Source: Aliivibrio sp. 1S175 (GTDB lineage: Bacteria; Pseudomonadota; Gammaproteobacteria; Enterobacterales; Vibrionaceae). Taken from it: 64,000 nucleotides of DNA. The translations under genes were made by a program, and so were the position numbers. How positions within the stretch are numbered: the first letter of the stretch is position 1; the number at the start of each line of letters is the position of its first letter. Below the pieces are notes generated by a model, which saw nothing but the letters and a program-made list of their open reading frames with translations, ran no database searches and was not told the origin of the DNA. Below, piece by piece: positions 9,361 to 18,565 of this stretch. The stretch is from contig NZ_MAJS01000005.1 of the NCBI RefSeq assembly GCF_001690985.1, forward strand, positions 135,080-199,079. The letters are read 5' to 3'.

Positions 9361-9500
9361 ACTATACGCTGCGCTAACTAGAACGCTTCGCTCTAGAAAC
9401 TATAGAATCAAAAGCACTAACGATGTAATTAAAGACGCTTCACATCAACCGTACTGGCTCTTATAGCCTCTAGTTAGCGCAGCGTATCGTTTCTAGTTTC
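9361..9500. repeat. Dispersed inverted-repeat element, copy B
   Basis: Second copy of the long imperfect palindrome. Left arm from 9362 (CTATACGCTGCGCTAACTAG), right arm ending about 9487 (TATAGCCTCTAGTTAGCGCA then GCGTAT); the arms are reverse complements apart from an insert near GAACGCTTCGCT in the left arm. About 75 bases of unrelated spacer lie between. It fills the gap between asnC and the hemN terminator. Confidence 0.75.
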
Positions 9501-9501
9501 C

Positions 9502-9536
9502 AAAAAAAACCGCAGGTGCATCAACACCTACGGTTT
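9502..9536 (-). terminator. Terminator of hemN
   Basis: Minus-strand hairpin: AAACCGTAGGTG pairs with CACCTGCGGTTT across a short loop, followed by eight T. It lies 70 bases past the hemN stop. Confidence 0.85.
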
Positions 9537-9607
9537 CAAATTTTCAAACAAGTTACAACGCTTTTACTCGCCCCTCGAAGGACGAAGTCTGTTCTCGCAT
9601 CTCGTCT

Positions 9608-10981
9608 CTAGATCACTCTAGAAAACTGCTGTTGACGCGCACGGCTTCGCAAATACTTATCAAAACACATACAGATATTACGGATCAATAAACGACCACG
9701 CAATTCAACGTCAATACGCCCTTCGTGCATCGTGACTAACTCATCGTTAATAAATGTTTGCAGTAATTTAATATCTTCAGCAAAGTACGTATCAAAGTCT
9801 AAATTAAACTCCGCTTCAATCGCTTTGGTATCTAGCGTGAAATTACAGATAAGTTGTTTAATCACTTCACGACGAATTAAATCATCTTGGTCTAGCGCAA
9901 CACCACGCCACAGAGCATGACGTTTCTCGTCAACCTGAGCGTAATATTCTTTTAAGTCTTTTTTGTTCTGTGCGTAACTGTCGCCAATCATTGAGATAGC
10001 TGATACGCCCATTCCCAACAAATCACACTCACCTTGAGTGGTGTAACCTTGGAAGTTACGGTGAAGAATGCCTTCACGCTGTGCGACCGCTAGTTCATCA
10101 TCAGGTAGAGCAAAGTGATCCATGCCAATGAATTGATAGCCTGCGCCTGTTAGGTTTTCGATGGTTTCTTGCAGCATGATTAATTTTTCAGCGGGCGCTG
10201 GTAAATCGGCATCTTTAATTTTACGTTGTGCAGCAAACAGCGTTGGCATGTGTGCATAGTTAAATACAGATAAACGACCCGGTTCCATTTCTAGTACACG
10301 CTTGATCGTTAATGCCAAAGATTTTGCTGATTGCTTTGGTAAGCCGTAAATCAAATCAAGGTTGGTTGAGCGGAAACCTAAGTCTTTTGCTCGTTGTACC
10401 ATAGAGATAATAAAATCTTCATCTTGATCACGATTAACCAAAAGCTGAACTTCTTTATTGAAATCTTGTACACCAATACTTAAACGGTTGAACCCTTCAT
10501 CACGTAAGTGATCAAGCATATCCAATTCAATTTCGCGCGGGTCAACTTCAATGCTGATCTCTGCGCCTTCTTCAAAGTTAAACTCACCACGTAATAAATT
10601 CATTAAGCGAGTGAATTGGACTTTAGTTAGGAAGGTTGGCGTACCACCACCAAAATGCAATTGCGTTACTTTACGTTCAGTAAACAGTGCTGCACGCTGA
10701 CGGATCTCAAGCTCTAATGAATCTAAATAGATATCTGCTTTATGGTGGTGACGAGTGATGACTTTATTACAACCACAGAAGTAACACAGCTTATGACAAA
10801 ATGGGATGTGAATATAAAGAGACAGTGGACGGTCTGGATACTGAGTACACGCCATATCGAATTCAGCAGGAGTATACGCTTCGTGAAACTCTAAAGCAGT
10901 TGGGTAAGAGGTGTAACGTGGGCCTGAGTAGTTATACTTCTCAATGATCTCTTGGTCCCATACTATTTGTTGATTTGACAT
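9608..10981 (-). CDS. hemN: Oxygen-independent coproporphyrinogen III oxidase
   Basis: Radical-SAM enzyme converting coproporphyrinogen III to protoporphyrinogen IX without oxygen, in anaerobic heme synthesis. At 457 residues from the ATG at 10981 it equals E. coli HemN. The iron-sulfur ligands are in CHKLCYFC (C62, C66, C69), the same numbers as in E. coli. Also visible: LHFGGGTPTFL, SIGVQDFNKEVQ and the C-terminal HemN-specific domain ending with RGRLLIRNICMCFDKYL, which marks true HemN rather than the HemW chaperone. An upstream start would add only MEVV. Other heme genes in the window are hemCDXY and hemB. Confidence 0.96.
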   Translation of the reverse strand: MSNQQIVWDQEIIEKYNYSGPRYTSYPTALEFHEAYTPAEFDMACTQYPDRPLSLYIHIPFCHKLCYFCGCNKVITRHHHKADIYLDSLELEIRQRAALFTERKVTQLHFGGGTPTFLTKVQFTRLMNLLRGEFNFEEGAEISIEVDPREIELDMLDHLRDEGFNRLSIGVQDFNKEVQLLVNRDQDEDFIISMVQRAKDLGFRSTNLDLIYGLPKQSAKSLALTIKRVLEMEPGRLSVFNYAHMPTLFAAQRKIKDADLPAPAEKLIMLQETIENLTGAGYQFIGMDHFALPDDELAVAQREGILHRNFQGYTTQGECDLLGMGVSAISMIGDSYAQNKKDLKEYYAQVDEKRHALWRGVALDQDDLIRREVIKQLICNFTLDTKAIEAEFNLDFDTYFAEDIKLLQTFINDELVTMHEGRIDVELRGRLLIRNICMCFDKYLRSRARQQQFSRVI

Positions 10982-11087
10982 GACTACTTCCATCTCTTTA
11001 TATCTGCATTGACACTATTCTCTGCATCATAAAACATTTGCTCAATAAAGCCGATGACTTCAATGCGATAAGAAATAGAAGTGTCGA

Positions 11088-11579
11088 TCAGATCATTTTA
11101 ATATCAATTTTTTGATTCAGTGGTTTGATGCGATCATGTAATTGTTGGATCTCAACTTTTACAGTATCTTGCAAGCGCGCTTCGGCTTTAGTTCGAACTA
11201 AGTTATCTTTCATTCGATCTTGCTTCGCTAATTCTTGTCGCTCATCACCACGCGGCATATTTTTCACAACATGATATAACTCAGACAGCGCAGGATATTC
11301 AGCCTCGACATCAATACGATCACCTTCTTGTAGATAATCCATGATGCAATAGATACGAATAGACAATTCAGAGTAATCACATTGCTCTTGTAAACCAGCT
11401 TGGCAAAGCAGCACCACATTATCAAAAATATTGGCGTTACGCTTTTGTATCGCCAATTTTCTGTGTTGTTCTTGCAGTTCCTTCTGCTTTTTTAACTTCA
11501 TCAGTAAGCTGCCAGCATAGCTAGCCAACGCAAGAATAATTGCACCACCAAGCAGCGCTAACAGGGTTACTGTAGACAT
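11088..11579 (-). CDS. DUF2489 membrane-anchored protein
   Basis: Protein of 163 residues with one N-terminal transmembrane helix (LLALLGGAIILALASYAGSL) followed by a charged, coiled-coil-like stretch (KLKKQKELQEQHRKL) and a helical cytoplasmic domain. I recognise it as DUF2489, a family of unknown function that commonly follows yihI in Vibrionaceae. It starts 2 bases after the yihI stop, so the two, and probably the upstream methyltransferase, form one operon. No function can be assigned; the linkage to a ribosome-assembly factor is only context. Confidence 0.75.
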   Translation of the reverse strand: MSTVTLLALLGGAIILALASYAGSLLMKLKKQKELQEQHRKLAIQKRNANIFDNVVLLCQAGLQEQCDYSELSIRIYCIMDYLQEGDRIDVEAEYPALSELYHVVKNMPRGDERQELAKQDRMKDNLVRTKAEARLQDTVKVEIQQLHDRIKPLNQKIDIKMI

Positions 11580-11581
11580 AA

Positions 11582-12130
11582 TTATTTAAAATCATCCATA
11601 TTGAAGTTATCAAATTCTGCCAGTAGATCATCATCGCTTTTCGCTTTACGATCTTCAAATTCTGGGAATTCTGCAATTTCTTCTTCTGACTCTTCGTCTT
11701 CTAATAAGCCTAAACGACCCATTAAGTGCTCAATACGCGCTAATTTTTCATCGACGTATTTTTGCAGACCCATACCTAGGTTTTCACCATTATCGATACG
11801 ATCTAAAAGAACCATTAGCTGTGCGTCATTTTCTAGCATCGCTAATTCTTGTTCGTTAGTCAGACGACGCTCTTGCTTACTTGTCTTCGTCTTCTCTTCA
11901 ACGACAAGTTGAATTGGTTTTTTGCTGCCAATACGAGGATCTTTTTTAAGACCAAAACGGCGCGCTTGTTCTGCATTACTTTCTGCATTACGAGCACCGG
12001 CTTTTAGGCCTTTACGCTTTCTTTTACGCTTGATTTCGCGGCTGTCTACGTCACGATCAGTACGGTTACGTGTTACAACTACTGGCTCACTCGCCATTCC
12101 CGGAGTACGGGCTTTTTTAGTACGGCTCAT
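11582..12130 (-). CDS. yihI: YihI, GTPase-activating protein for Der (EngA)
   Basis: Activator of the GTPase Der, which acts in 50S ribosome assembly. The N-terminal 60 residues are strongly basic (RTKKARTPG..., REIKRKRKRKGLKAGARN), followed by the family core RRLTNEQELAMLENDAQLM and an acidic tail (EDEESEEEIAEFPEFED). This is the known YihI layout, at 182 residues. The ATG overlaps the stop codon of the upstream methyltransferase gene by one base (TAATG), a sign of translational coupling. engB, another ribosome-assembly GTPase, lies 1.7 kb away, as in E. coli, where yihI sits near engB and hemN. Confidence 0.9.
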   Translation of the reverse strand: MSRTKKARTPGMASEPVVVTRNRTDRDVDSREIKRKRKRKGLKAGARNAESNAEQARRFGLKKDPRIGSKKPIQLVVEEKTKTSKQERRLTNEQELAMLENDAQLMVLLDRIDNGENLGMGLQKYVDEKLARIEHLMGRLGLLEDEESEEEIAEFPEFEDRKAKSDDDLLAEFDNFNMDDFK

Positions 12131-12774
12131 TACTGGGTTTTCCTCAGTAAAATGACATCATCTCCAACAAATTCCATCTCAAGTTGATAGCGCTTTGCTA
12201 CAAACTCAAATGTTTCTTTGCTGAAAAAGCTGACATGGGTTAAATCACTCTTGTAATGCCAAGTGGCAAACGCGCTTTCGTCCCTGGCTAGTTTCGTCAT
12301 GATACCTAACCAACCACCAGGTTTTATCAAACTCAATAACAATTCCAATTCGTTTTGAGGCTGATAAAAATGCTCAATAGCTTCTGTACAACTGACGAAG
12401 TCATACTGCTTATCTAGCACGGACTTATCTGGTGTGTAATAAATATCATAGAGTTCGATATGGTGACCGGCTTCTCTCATCATATGAGCAAGCAATGGTC
12501 CAGGGCCACATCCAAAGTCTAGACCTTGCTGAGGTATCTCACCAACACGCTGCAACAAAGGCTCAGAAAATCGTGATAAGAAGGTTCGGTACCCTTCATC
12601 CTCAAGACTATTTTTATGACAATCGTAGTGAGCTTTTTCAGCTTCAGCGTCGAAACGATCCGCCTCATCCACATAAATAAGATAACATTGCTGACAGCGA
12701 TAATAGCGTCGATGCTTATCTTGGTGGAATTTATCAGCGTGTGAATACTGACATAAAGGGCAAGATTGCATCAT
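12130..12774 (-). CDS. Class I SAM methyltransferase with N-terminal zinc finger
   Basis: Putative methyltransferase of 214 residues. The N-terminus has two CxxC pairs (C5-C8 and C27-C30, in CPLC and CQQC) that probably bind zinc. The SAM-binding glycine loop is LDFGCGPGPL and a second block is VSCTEAIEHFYQP (motif of the Methyltransf_23 type). A DLTHVSFFSKETF stretch is typical of this group. Substrate unknown. It begins the operon with yihI and the DUF2489 gene, its stop overlapping the yihI start; cytochrome c4 upstream has its own terminator in between. Confidence 0.78.
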   Translation of the reverse strand: MMQSCPLCQYSHADKFHQDKHRRYYRCQQCYLIYVDEADRFDAEAEKAHYDCHKNSLEDEGYRTFLSRFSEPLLQRVGEIPQQGLDFGCGPGPLLAHMMREAGHHIELYDIYYTPDKSVLDKQYDFVSCTEAIEHFYQPQNELELLLSLIKPGGWLGIMTKLARDESAFATWHYKSDLTHVSFFSKETFEFVAKRYQLEMEFVGDDVILLRKTQ

Positions 12775-12859
12775 AAGCTCACTCCACTCCCTGAAAATTC
12801 TAGGGCGGGAAGTATACCCGATACTGGTGCAAAGATAATCGTTTTAACGTCTTTTTCAT

Positions 12860-12886
12860 AAAAAAAAGCAGCTACAAGAGCTGCTT
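12860..12886 (-). terminator. Terminator of the cytochrome c4 gene
   Basis: Minus-strand hairpin AGCAGC / GCTGCT (stem CAGCT-TGTAGCTG region) ending in eight T, 43 bases past the cytochrome c4 stop and before the methyltransferase start. Confidence 0.75.
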
Positions 12887-12929
12887 CTTCAAATTTAGTC
12901 TTAAATTAGTGCAACAATTACAATAAATA

Positions 12930-13547
12930 TTAATGTAGACCACCAACGTACTGAGACAATGTTGTAATGTCATCATCAGTAAGTTTTTTGGCGATATCAC
13001 GCATCATACCATTCATATCATTTGCACGATCAGCTGAGCGGAATTTTTCTAATTGTGCTTTTACATAGTCAGAATGTTGTCCTGATATTTTAGGAAAACC
13101 TGACAGTGACGTTCCATTACCTCGAGGTCCATGACAAGCGACACAAGCCGTAATCCCTCGTTCCATATCACCCGCTAAGTACAAAGCTTTACCAGTAGGA
13201 ATTGATTCTTCTGGTGTTGTATTATCAGCCATCGGTAAAGAGGCATAATACGCAGCGATATCTTTTGCGTCTTGATCGCTTAATGGCATTGCCATTGCGC
13301 TCATCACCGGTTCCATACGACCTTGCTTACCTTGCGTTTGCATGCCCAATTTAAATTCATTGAGCTGCTTTTCAAGATAACCGGCGTGTTGACCAGCTAA
13401 ATTCGGATATTGAGTCAGAGTACTATTACCCTCTTGACCATGACAAGCCGTACAAGTTACAGATTTTTGCTTCCCAGCTTCGATGTCTCCTTGAGCCCAT
13501 GTTGAGCAACTAGCTAGGAGAGTTAATATCAGCGCTAATTTTTTCAT
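12930..13547 (-). CDS. Cytochrome c4 (diheme, periplasmic)
   Basis: Periplasmic diheme electron carrier that feeds terminal oxidases. Signal peptide MKKLALILTLLASCSTWAQG. Heme sites CTACH (C32, C35, H36) in the first half and CVACH (around residue 135) in the second, each with a following methionine-bearing segment (MEPVMSAMAMPLSD; MNGMMRDIAKKL) supplying the sixth ligand. Both halves repeat the YPNLAGQH / FPKISGQH block, the mark of the gene duplication in c4. Length 205. It stands alone with its own terminator and faces divergently from engB; E. coli lacks it, but many pseudomonads and vibrios have it beside engB/polA. Confidence 0.93.
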   Translation of the reverse strand: MKKLALILTLLASCSTWAQGDIEAGKQKSVTCTACHGQEGNSTLTQYPNLAGQHAGYLEKQLNEFKLGMQTQGKQGRMEPVMSAMAMPLSDQDAKDIAAYYASLPMADNTTPEESIPTGKALYLAGDMERGITACVACHGPRGNGTSLSGFPKISGQHSDYVKAQLEKFRSADRANDMNGMMRDIAKKLTDDDITTLSQYVGGLH

Positions 13548-13663
13548 GACATTCCATTTATTATTATCGTTCCCTCACAATGAGTTACCCTTTTTAACAA
13601 GGTTTCTTCGCACTGTGTTGAATATTAAGCTTCCAGTACCGCTCTAAATTGGCTACAGCATGA

Positions 13664-13669
13664 TATAAT
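13664..13669 (+). promoter_or_regulatory. Possible -10 element of the engB promoter
   Basis: Perfect TATAAT hexamer 166 bases before the engB start codon, on the engB strand. No good -35 hexamer at 16-18 bases was found, so this is a weak suggestion. Confidence 0.3.
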
Positions 13670-13834
13670 GAGCGACCTTTACCGTTTTTGTTCTAAGTTT
13701 GTCACCAAAAAGTTAATAGTGACAACCTTGATGCGGTTATTTTACACATTTTCACAAAAAAGTAATCAGCTGACTACAATAATCCTACTTGGATCATTAT
13801 CTACAGCTTGGTTTCACTCGAGACGGAGTTAACA

Positions 13835-14482
13835 GTGAGCAAAATCATTCACTATCAAAAGACACACTTTATTACCAGTGCACCAGATATTCGCCATCTA
13901 CCTGAAGACGAAGGTATTGAAGTTGCCTTTGCTGGCCGTTCGAATGCGGGTAAATCAAGCGCATTAAACCGCTTAACAAACCAAAGAGGCTTAGCAAAAA
14001 CATCTAAGACTCCTGGCCGTACGCAATTGATTAACTTATTCAAAGTCGATGAAAATTGTCACATTGTCGATTTACCAGGATACGGCTTTGCTCAAGTTCC
14101 TATTGAGATGAAGAAAAAATGGCAGAAATCTTTAGGTGAATACCTACAGAAGCGTCAGTGTTTAAAAGGTTTAGTGGTATTGATGGATATCCGTCACCCA
14201 TTAAAGGACATTGACCAACAACTTGTCTTTTGGGCTGTTGACCAAAACATTCCAGTACAGATCTTGTTAACCAAAGCTGACAAACTGAAAAGCGGCGCTC
14301 GTAACACTCAAGTACTAAAAGTACGTGAAGCGGCGGCTGATTTTGGTGGTGAAGTCGTTGTTGATGCCTTTTCGTCATTGAAAGGAATTGGCGTAGAGGT
14401 TCTTCGAGCTAAGCTAGACACATGGTTTGCACCAGCGTTTGAAATTGACGAAGAATTCATTGAAAATCTAGATGCTGAGTAA
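13835..14482 (+). CDS. engB: Ribosome biogenesis GTPase EngB (YihA/YsxC)
   Basis: GTPase required for late assembly of the 50S subunit. From the GTG at 13835 it has 215 residues, near E. coli YihA (210). G1 is GRSNAGKS (residues 34-41), the switch region [12 protein letters not shown] follows, G3 is DLPGYGFA, and G4 is LLTKAD. The longer frame opening with TTG at 13808 would add nine residues (MVSLETELT); the GTG has a GGAG ribosome site six bases away and aligns with the E. coli N-terminus ([21 protein letters not shown]). The gap to polA downstream carries two sRNAs on the other strand, the order known from enterics and vibrios. Confidence 0.95.
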   Translation: MSKIIHYQKTHFITSAPDIRHLPEDEGIEVAFAGRSNAGKSSALNRLTNQRGLAKTSKTPGRTQLINLFKVDENCHIVDLPGYGFAQVPIEMKKKWQKSLGEYLQKRQCLKGLVVLMDIRHPLKDIDQQLVFWAVDQNIPVQILLTKADKLKSGARNTQVLKVREAAADFGGEVVVDAFSSLKGIGVEVLRAKLDTWFAPAFEIDEEFIENLDAE

Positions 14483-14493
14483 TCACATCTAAT

Positions 14494-14531
14494 ATCAATC
14501 AACACGTTTGATTGATAAGCAGGCTTGCCTG
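14494..14531. repeat. Two hairpins after engB
   Basis: A perfect 9-bp inverted repeat (ATCAATCAA / TTGATTGAT, 14494-14516) starts 12 bases after the engB stop, followed by a short CAGGC/GCCTG inverted repeat (14520-14531). There is no T tract on the plus strand, so ordinary termination is doubtful; mRNA 3'-end protection is possible. Confidence 0.5.
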
Positions 14532-14538
14532 TAAGAAA

Positions 14539-14599
14539 TAAAACCCCCACCTTAACGGGTGGGGAAATGGGAGAGATAAAGAGGTGTTATTATTTTTCT
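14539..14599 (-). ncRNA. Small RNA next to spf, VSsrna24-like
   Basis: Predicted RNA of about 61 nt. On the minus strand a promoter is visible: TTGTTT (14630-14635), a 17-base spacer and CATGAT (14607-14612), giving a start near 14599. It ends in a strong hairpin, CCCCACC / GGTGGGG with loop CGTTAA, followed by GTTTTATTT. The body is rich in C and U (CTCTTTATCTCTCCCATTT) and lacks an ORF with a ribosome site. From memory, Aliivibrio salmonicida encodes a roughly 60-nt RNA, VSsrna24, between spf and engB; this fits in place and size. The identity is inferred from position, not from comparison of sequences. Confidence 0.65.
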
Positions 14600-14606
14600 G
14601 TCGCGA

Positions 14607-14635
14607 ATCATGCACCAAACCTTCTTATGAAACAA
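14607..14635 (-). promoter_or_regulatory. Promoter of the VSsrna24-like RNA
   Basis: Minus strand: -35 TTGTTT (14630-14635), exactly 17 bases of spacer, -10 CATGAT (14607-14612). The nearest downstream terminator gives a 61-nt transcript. Confidence 0.5.
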
Positions 14636-14870
14636 ACACCACTCCCCAGCAGTTCCCCCTCTAATTACCCAAAACCTCACATCGTCTTTATTATTGTATA
14701 AAAACCAATGCAATAAACCACATTAATCCTTTAAAAACATAAAGTTAAGATAATAATATAAGTGAATTATCAATATAGCAACGTGTAGTAAAAATTACAT
14801 TTTGTGGGAAAATTACAGAAAGAAGTATTTTAGAAGGAAATGATAAAATATTTTTTGAAGGCTTAGAAAG

Positions 14871-14979
14871 AAAAAACGCCCCAGTCAAAAAGGTTGACTG
14901 AGGCGGCTGAATTTAGCCAAATCCAATAACGTGAAACAAAAGGTCTGAAAGATAGAACATCTTTACCTCTGTACCCTAC
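14871..14979 (-). ncRNA. spf: Spot 42 RNA
   Basis: Hfq-dependent sRNA that in enterics is repressed by cAMP-CRP and represses catabolic genes when glucose is present. The 109-nt length equals E. coli Spot 42. The 5' end GTAGGGTACAGAGGTAA, the single-stranded block ATGTTCTATCTTTCAGACCT and the TTCACGTTATTGGATTTGG segment are almost identical to E. coli; the terminator GCCTCAGTCAACC..TTGACTGGGGCGTTTTTT closes it. It lies in the polA-engB gap, transcribed away from polA, as expected. Upstream, TACATT at about -13 to -8 may be the -10 box. The gene for adenylate cyclase is 10 kb away in the same window. Confidence 0.97.
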
Positions 14980-15092
14980 GCAGATAAATGTACAACAAAC
15001 GAACAGTTTTGAAAACCTTTTTTTGTAATTTTTTTTCAGTTTCGTTCATAAAAACACAACATTCATCTGATGGAGGTCACTTTATTTTAGGT

Positions 15093-15120
15093 AAAAAAAA
15101 GCCAACGCGTGCGCTGGCTC
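15093..15120 (-). terminator. Terminator of polA
   Basis: Minus-strand stem AGCCAGCG / CGTTGGCT with loop CACG, followed by eight T; 80 bases past the polA stop. Confidence 0.85.
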
Positions 15121-15199
15121 ATAGTTTTAGTTTTAGATGTAACTTAGTTACAATTCAGTCAGTAATAAGTTTTATCATTTTTATAACAATATCGTTAGC

Positions 15200-18004
15200 T
15201 TAGTGGGCTTCATCCCAGTTGTTACCAAAATCACTCTCTGCAATTAATGGCACATCTAACTCTACTGCACTTTCCATTAATGCCGTTACTTGCTTAGTCA
15301 CGTCTTCTAATGCGTCTTCTTTCACTTCAAAGACCAATTCATCGTGTACTTGCATTAGTAAGTTAACTTGACCATTCCCTTCCGCTTCAATCCAGTTATC
15401 CACTAAGATCATTGCTTTCTTAATAATATCAGCCGCAGTACCTTGCATTGGCGCATTGATTGCAGCACGTTCAGCCGCTTTACGACGCATCGCATTACGA
15501 GCATTGATTTCAGGTAAATGTAAACGACGTCCGTATAAGGTTTCTACATAACCTTGCTCGGTTGCTAATAGTCGCGTTTCTTCCATGTATTGCATTACAC
15601 CAGGGTAACGCTCGAAGTACACATTCATGTAATCTTGGGCTTCACCACGAGAGATACCAATTTGCTTAGCAAGACCAAATGCACTCATGCCATAGATCAA
15701 ACCAAAGTTGATGGCCTTAGCACGACGACGATCTTCAGAGGTTACCTCTTCAATTGGCACGCCTTTCACTTCAGCTGCTGTTGCTGAGTGAATGTCTTTA
15801 CCTGCAGAGAACGCTTCTAGTAACGCTTTATCTTGAGATAAATGCGCCATGATACGCAATTCAATTTGAGAGTAATCGACTGCTAAGATTTTCCAACCAT
15901 GAGGAGCTACGAATGCCTGACGAATGCGACGACCTTCTTCGTTACGAATTGGAATATTTTGTAAGTTTGGATCGGTCGATGATAAACGACCCGTAGCGGT
16001 TACCGCTTGATGATAAGAGGTATGCACACGACCCGTCGTTGGATTGATCATCTTTGGAAGTTTATCGGTATAAGTCGACTTTAATTTTGCTAAGCCACGG
16101 TATTCTAAAATCAGCTTAGGAAGTTCATAGTCTAACGCTAGCTCTTGCAGTACTTCTTCATTGGTTGATGCTGCGCCTGATGGTGTCTTTTTAATGACTG
16201 GCAGTTCCATTTTCTCAAATAGAATAGCTTGAAGCTGCTTTGGTGAATTCATGTTGAACTCTTGCCCTGCAACTTCATACGCTGCTTTTTCTAGCTCATC
16301 AAGACGTTGACCAATCTCGAGTGATTGTGCAGAAAGTAGCATGTCATCAATATAGACGCCTTTTCTTTCCATACGAGAAAGTACAGAGATTAAAGGAAGT
16401 TCAATATCAGTAAACACGGCATTCAATTTGTCATCTGCTTTTAATTTTGCATTTAATACGTTATGCAGACGCAGCGTAATATCTGCATCTTCCGCCGCAT
16501 AAGGGGCTGCTTGCTCTAATGCAATTTGGTTAAACGTAAGTTGTTTCTTACCCTTACCCGCGATCTCTTCAAATGAGATGGTGTTATGTTGCAGATAACG
16601 TAGAGCTAGGCTGTCCATGTTGTGCTTGCCTGCCACACTGTTATAAACGTATGACTCCAACATGGTATCGAACTTAATGCCTTTCATTTCGATATCATAA
16701 CGAGCTAATACACTTGCATCGTATTTTAAGTTTTGACCCACTTTTGCTTTGCTATCATCTTCTAAATACGGTTTTAATTGCTCAAGAACCCAATCACGAT
16801 CAAGTTGTTCTGGTGCATCAAGATAATCATGAGCAACAGGAACATAAGCGGCTTCGCCTTCTTCGATAGCAAATGACAGACCGATAAGATTAGCCACCAT
16901 GTAATCTAGGCTGTCAGTTTCTGTATCAAATGCAACGATTTCTGCATTATTTAGTTTTTCTAACCAAGACAGAAATGCTTCTTTGGTTAAAATTGTTTCG
17001 TACTTTGAGCGATCAACTTGAGCTGCAACAATCACTTCATCTTGAGTTTCACCACTGTTCTCTGATGATGACTCAATTTTACGATTGGCTGATGTTTCAT
17101 GTGAAACGATCTTACCGTCACTGCCATCTAGCATTTCGGTTAACCAACGCTTAAAGTTCATTTGACCAAACATTTGAATTAATTCATCTACATTTGGATC
17201 TTGTTTTACAAGCTCTTCAGGTCTTTGCTCTAATTCAACATCAAGTTTAATAGTCGCAAGTTTATAAGAAAGGTAAGCCCCTTCTTTATTCTCTTCTAGC
17301 TTCTTCGCCATGCCTTTTGAGCCACGGAAACCTAATGGCGCAATATCATCAAGATTGGCGTAAAGGGTATCTAAACCACCAACGCCTTGTAATAATGCTC
17401 TTGCTGTTTTGTCACCAATGCCAGGAACACCCGGAATGTTATCTGAGGTGTCACCCATCAATGCAAGATAATCAATAATCAGCTCTGGTGGAACGCCGAA
17501 TTTTTCTTCAACACCTTCAGGTCCCATGATCACATTAGTCATGGTATTAATTAGGGTGACGTTTTCATCAACTAATTGCGCCATATCTTTATCACCGGTA
17601 CTAATAAGTACAGGGATACCCGCTTTAGATGCTTGTGAAGCAAGAGTACCAATCACATCATCGGCTTCTACCCCTGAGATAGATATCAGCGGTAAACCCA
17701 TTGCTTTGATCAGTTTATGCAGAGGTTCAATTTGGCAGCGTAAATCATCTGGCATTGGTGGACGATTCGCTTTGTACTCTGGATACATATCATTACGGAA
17801 GGTTTTTCCTTTCGCATCAAAAATAACCGCAACACGATCCGTTTCAAATTGTTTTAGAAGACTACGTAGCATATTGATAACGCCATACACCGCACCCGTT
17901 GGTTGGCCATCGCCATTAGTAAAATTAGGCGCTGCGTGATACGCACGGAAAAGATACGAAGAGCCATCCACTAAGATGAATGGATTATCAGGAATTCTTG
18001 CCAT
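15200..18004 (-). CDS. polA: DNA polymerase I
   Basis: Repair and Okazaki-fragment-processing polymerase of 934 residues (E. coli 928). The start is the ATG at 18004 ([20 protein letters not shown]), which aligns with E. coli; the frame runs open for 26 more codons without family likeness. Order: 5' nuclease (about 1-325; [36 protein letters not shown]), 3'-5' exonuclease (about 330-520) with an intact [11 protein letters not shown], and polymerase (about 520-934) with [24 protein letters not shown] and the palm motif QVHDELVFE. All three activities look kept. A DnaA box and a GATC cluster lie in the upstream region, ryhB further up. Confidence 0.97.
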   Translation of the reverse strand: MARIPDNPFILVDGSSYLFRAYHAAPNFTNGDGQPTGAVYGVINMLRSLLKQFETDRVAVIFDAKGKTFRNDMYPEYKANRPPMPDDLRCQIEPLHKLIKAMGLPLISISGVEADDVIGTLASQASKAGIPVLISTGDKDMAQLVDENVTLINTMTNVIMGPEGVEEKFGVPPELIIDYLALMGDTSDNIPGVPGIGDKTARALLQGVGGLDTLYANLDDIAPLGFRGSKGMAKKLEENKEGAYLSYKLATIKLDVELEQRPEELVKQDPNVDELIQMFGQMNFKRWLTEMLDGSDGKIVSHETSANRKIESSSENSGETQDEVIVAAQVDRSKYETILTKEAFLSWLEKLNNAEIVAFDTETDSLDYMVANLIGLSFAIEEGEAAYVPVAHDYLDAPEQLDRDWVLEQLKPYLEDDSKAKVGQNLKYDASVLARYDIEMKGIKFDTMLESYVYNSVAGKHNMDSLALRYLQHNTISFEEIAGKGKKQLTFNQIALEQAAPYAAEDADITLRLHNVLNAKLKADDKLNAVFTDIELPLISVLSRMERKGVYIDDMLLSAQSLEIGQRLDELEKAAYEVAGQEFNMNSPKQLQAILFEKMELPVIKKTPSGAASTNEEVLQELALDYELPKLILEYRGLAKLKSTYTDKLPKMINPTTGRVHTSYHQAVTATGRLSSTDPNLQNIPIRNEEGRRIRQAFVAPHGWKILAVDYSQIELRIMAHLSQDKALLEAFSAGKDIHSATAAEVKGVPIEEVTSEDRRRAKAINFGLIYGMSAFGLAKQIGISRGEAQDYMNVYFERYPGVMQYMEETRLLATEQGYVETLYGRRLHLPEINARNAMRRKAAERAAINAPMQGTAADIIKKAMILVDNWIEAEGNGQVNLLMQVHDELVFEVKEDALEDVTKQVTALMESAVELDVPLIAESDFGNNWDEAH

Positions 18005-18082
18005 AGTCGGTATTATCCAGAGGTTATTATGATCAATGAGTTTCATTTTATACCCAAGCCACATCAAAATGCTGCTCTTCAT

Positions 18083-18377
18083 TCCTTTTTTCTTCTTTTA
18101 TTTATCAAAAGTTAAGATATACATCCTCATCCATCTGTGGATAACTCTGTTTGTAATTATTTTTCGCATAATTAATAACTATTTTATCAATTCAAAAAAA
18201 GTAGATTAAAAACTAAAAAATCAAAAACTTAGATCAGGTCAAATGATCAACAAAGAGATCCTTAATTGATCATGCTTTGTGGACAATAATATTAACCGCC
18301 TACTTTTCTATAAAAAAAATCCCTATTTCAAAGTGCATCATTTGTAATAAAACTTGCAAATAACTCAAAAAATAGAC
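18083..18377. other. AT-rich gap between ryhB and polA with DnaA boxes and a GATC cluster
   Basis: No ORF. It holds a perfect DnaA box (TGTGGATAA, 18136-18144; TTATCCACA on the other strand), a one-mismatch box (TGTGGACAA, 18278-18286), and four GATC sites at 18232, 18245, 18257 and 18268, that is, 13, 12 and 11 bases apart. This is upstream of polA, whose E. coli counterpart is reported to respond to DnaA. Dam/SeqA influence is possible. The role here is inference. Confidence 0.5.
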
Positions 18378-18558
18378 AAAAAAAAGCGGCGTCTTCGATA
18401 AGAAGCGCCGCTCAGCAGAAAAAGAATAATGGCAAATAGTTAACTTAGAAACCTTCACCATTAATCATCAAGCTGATTTACACTGGAAGCAATGTGAGCA
18501 ATGTCGTGCCTTCTTGAAATAGTGCGGGGTAAACCACAGTGCGTTATTCCCTGAAGGC
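18378..18558 (-). ncRNA. ryhB: RyhB, iron-responsive small RNA
   Basis: sRNA that represses iron-using proteins under iron starvation. The minus strand contains the nearly invariant RyhB core GCACGACATTGCTCACATTG followed by CTTCCAGTG. A promoter TTGCAT-16 bases-TATTAT overlaps a Fur box; the predicted start is about 18558 and the end is the terminator AGCGGCG..CGCCGCTTTTTTTT. The length, about 181 nt, is double the 90 nt of E. coli, as is known for vibrio RyhB. The location beside polA fits what I recall for V. cholerae. Exact 5' end not proven. Confidence 0.93.
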
Positions 18559-18565
18559 AATGTAA

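Noticed and set aside
13808-13834. TTG start for EngB adding nine residues.
   Set aside because: The GTG at 13835 has a GGAG ribosome site at proper spacing and matches the known N-terminus.
14541-14563. The CCCCCACC/GGGTGGGG hairpin as the engB terminator on the plus strand.
   Set aside because: The T tract follows on the minus strand only; on the plus strand A residues precede and none follow, so it ends the minus-strand sRNA.
17093-17108. TGTTTCATGTGAAACG inside polA as a fifth parS site.
   Set aside because: Two mismatches, one in the central CG, and it lies 40 kb from the cluster; probably chance in coding DNA.
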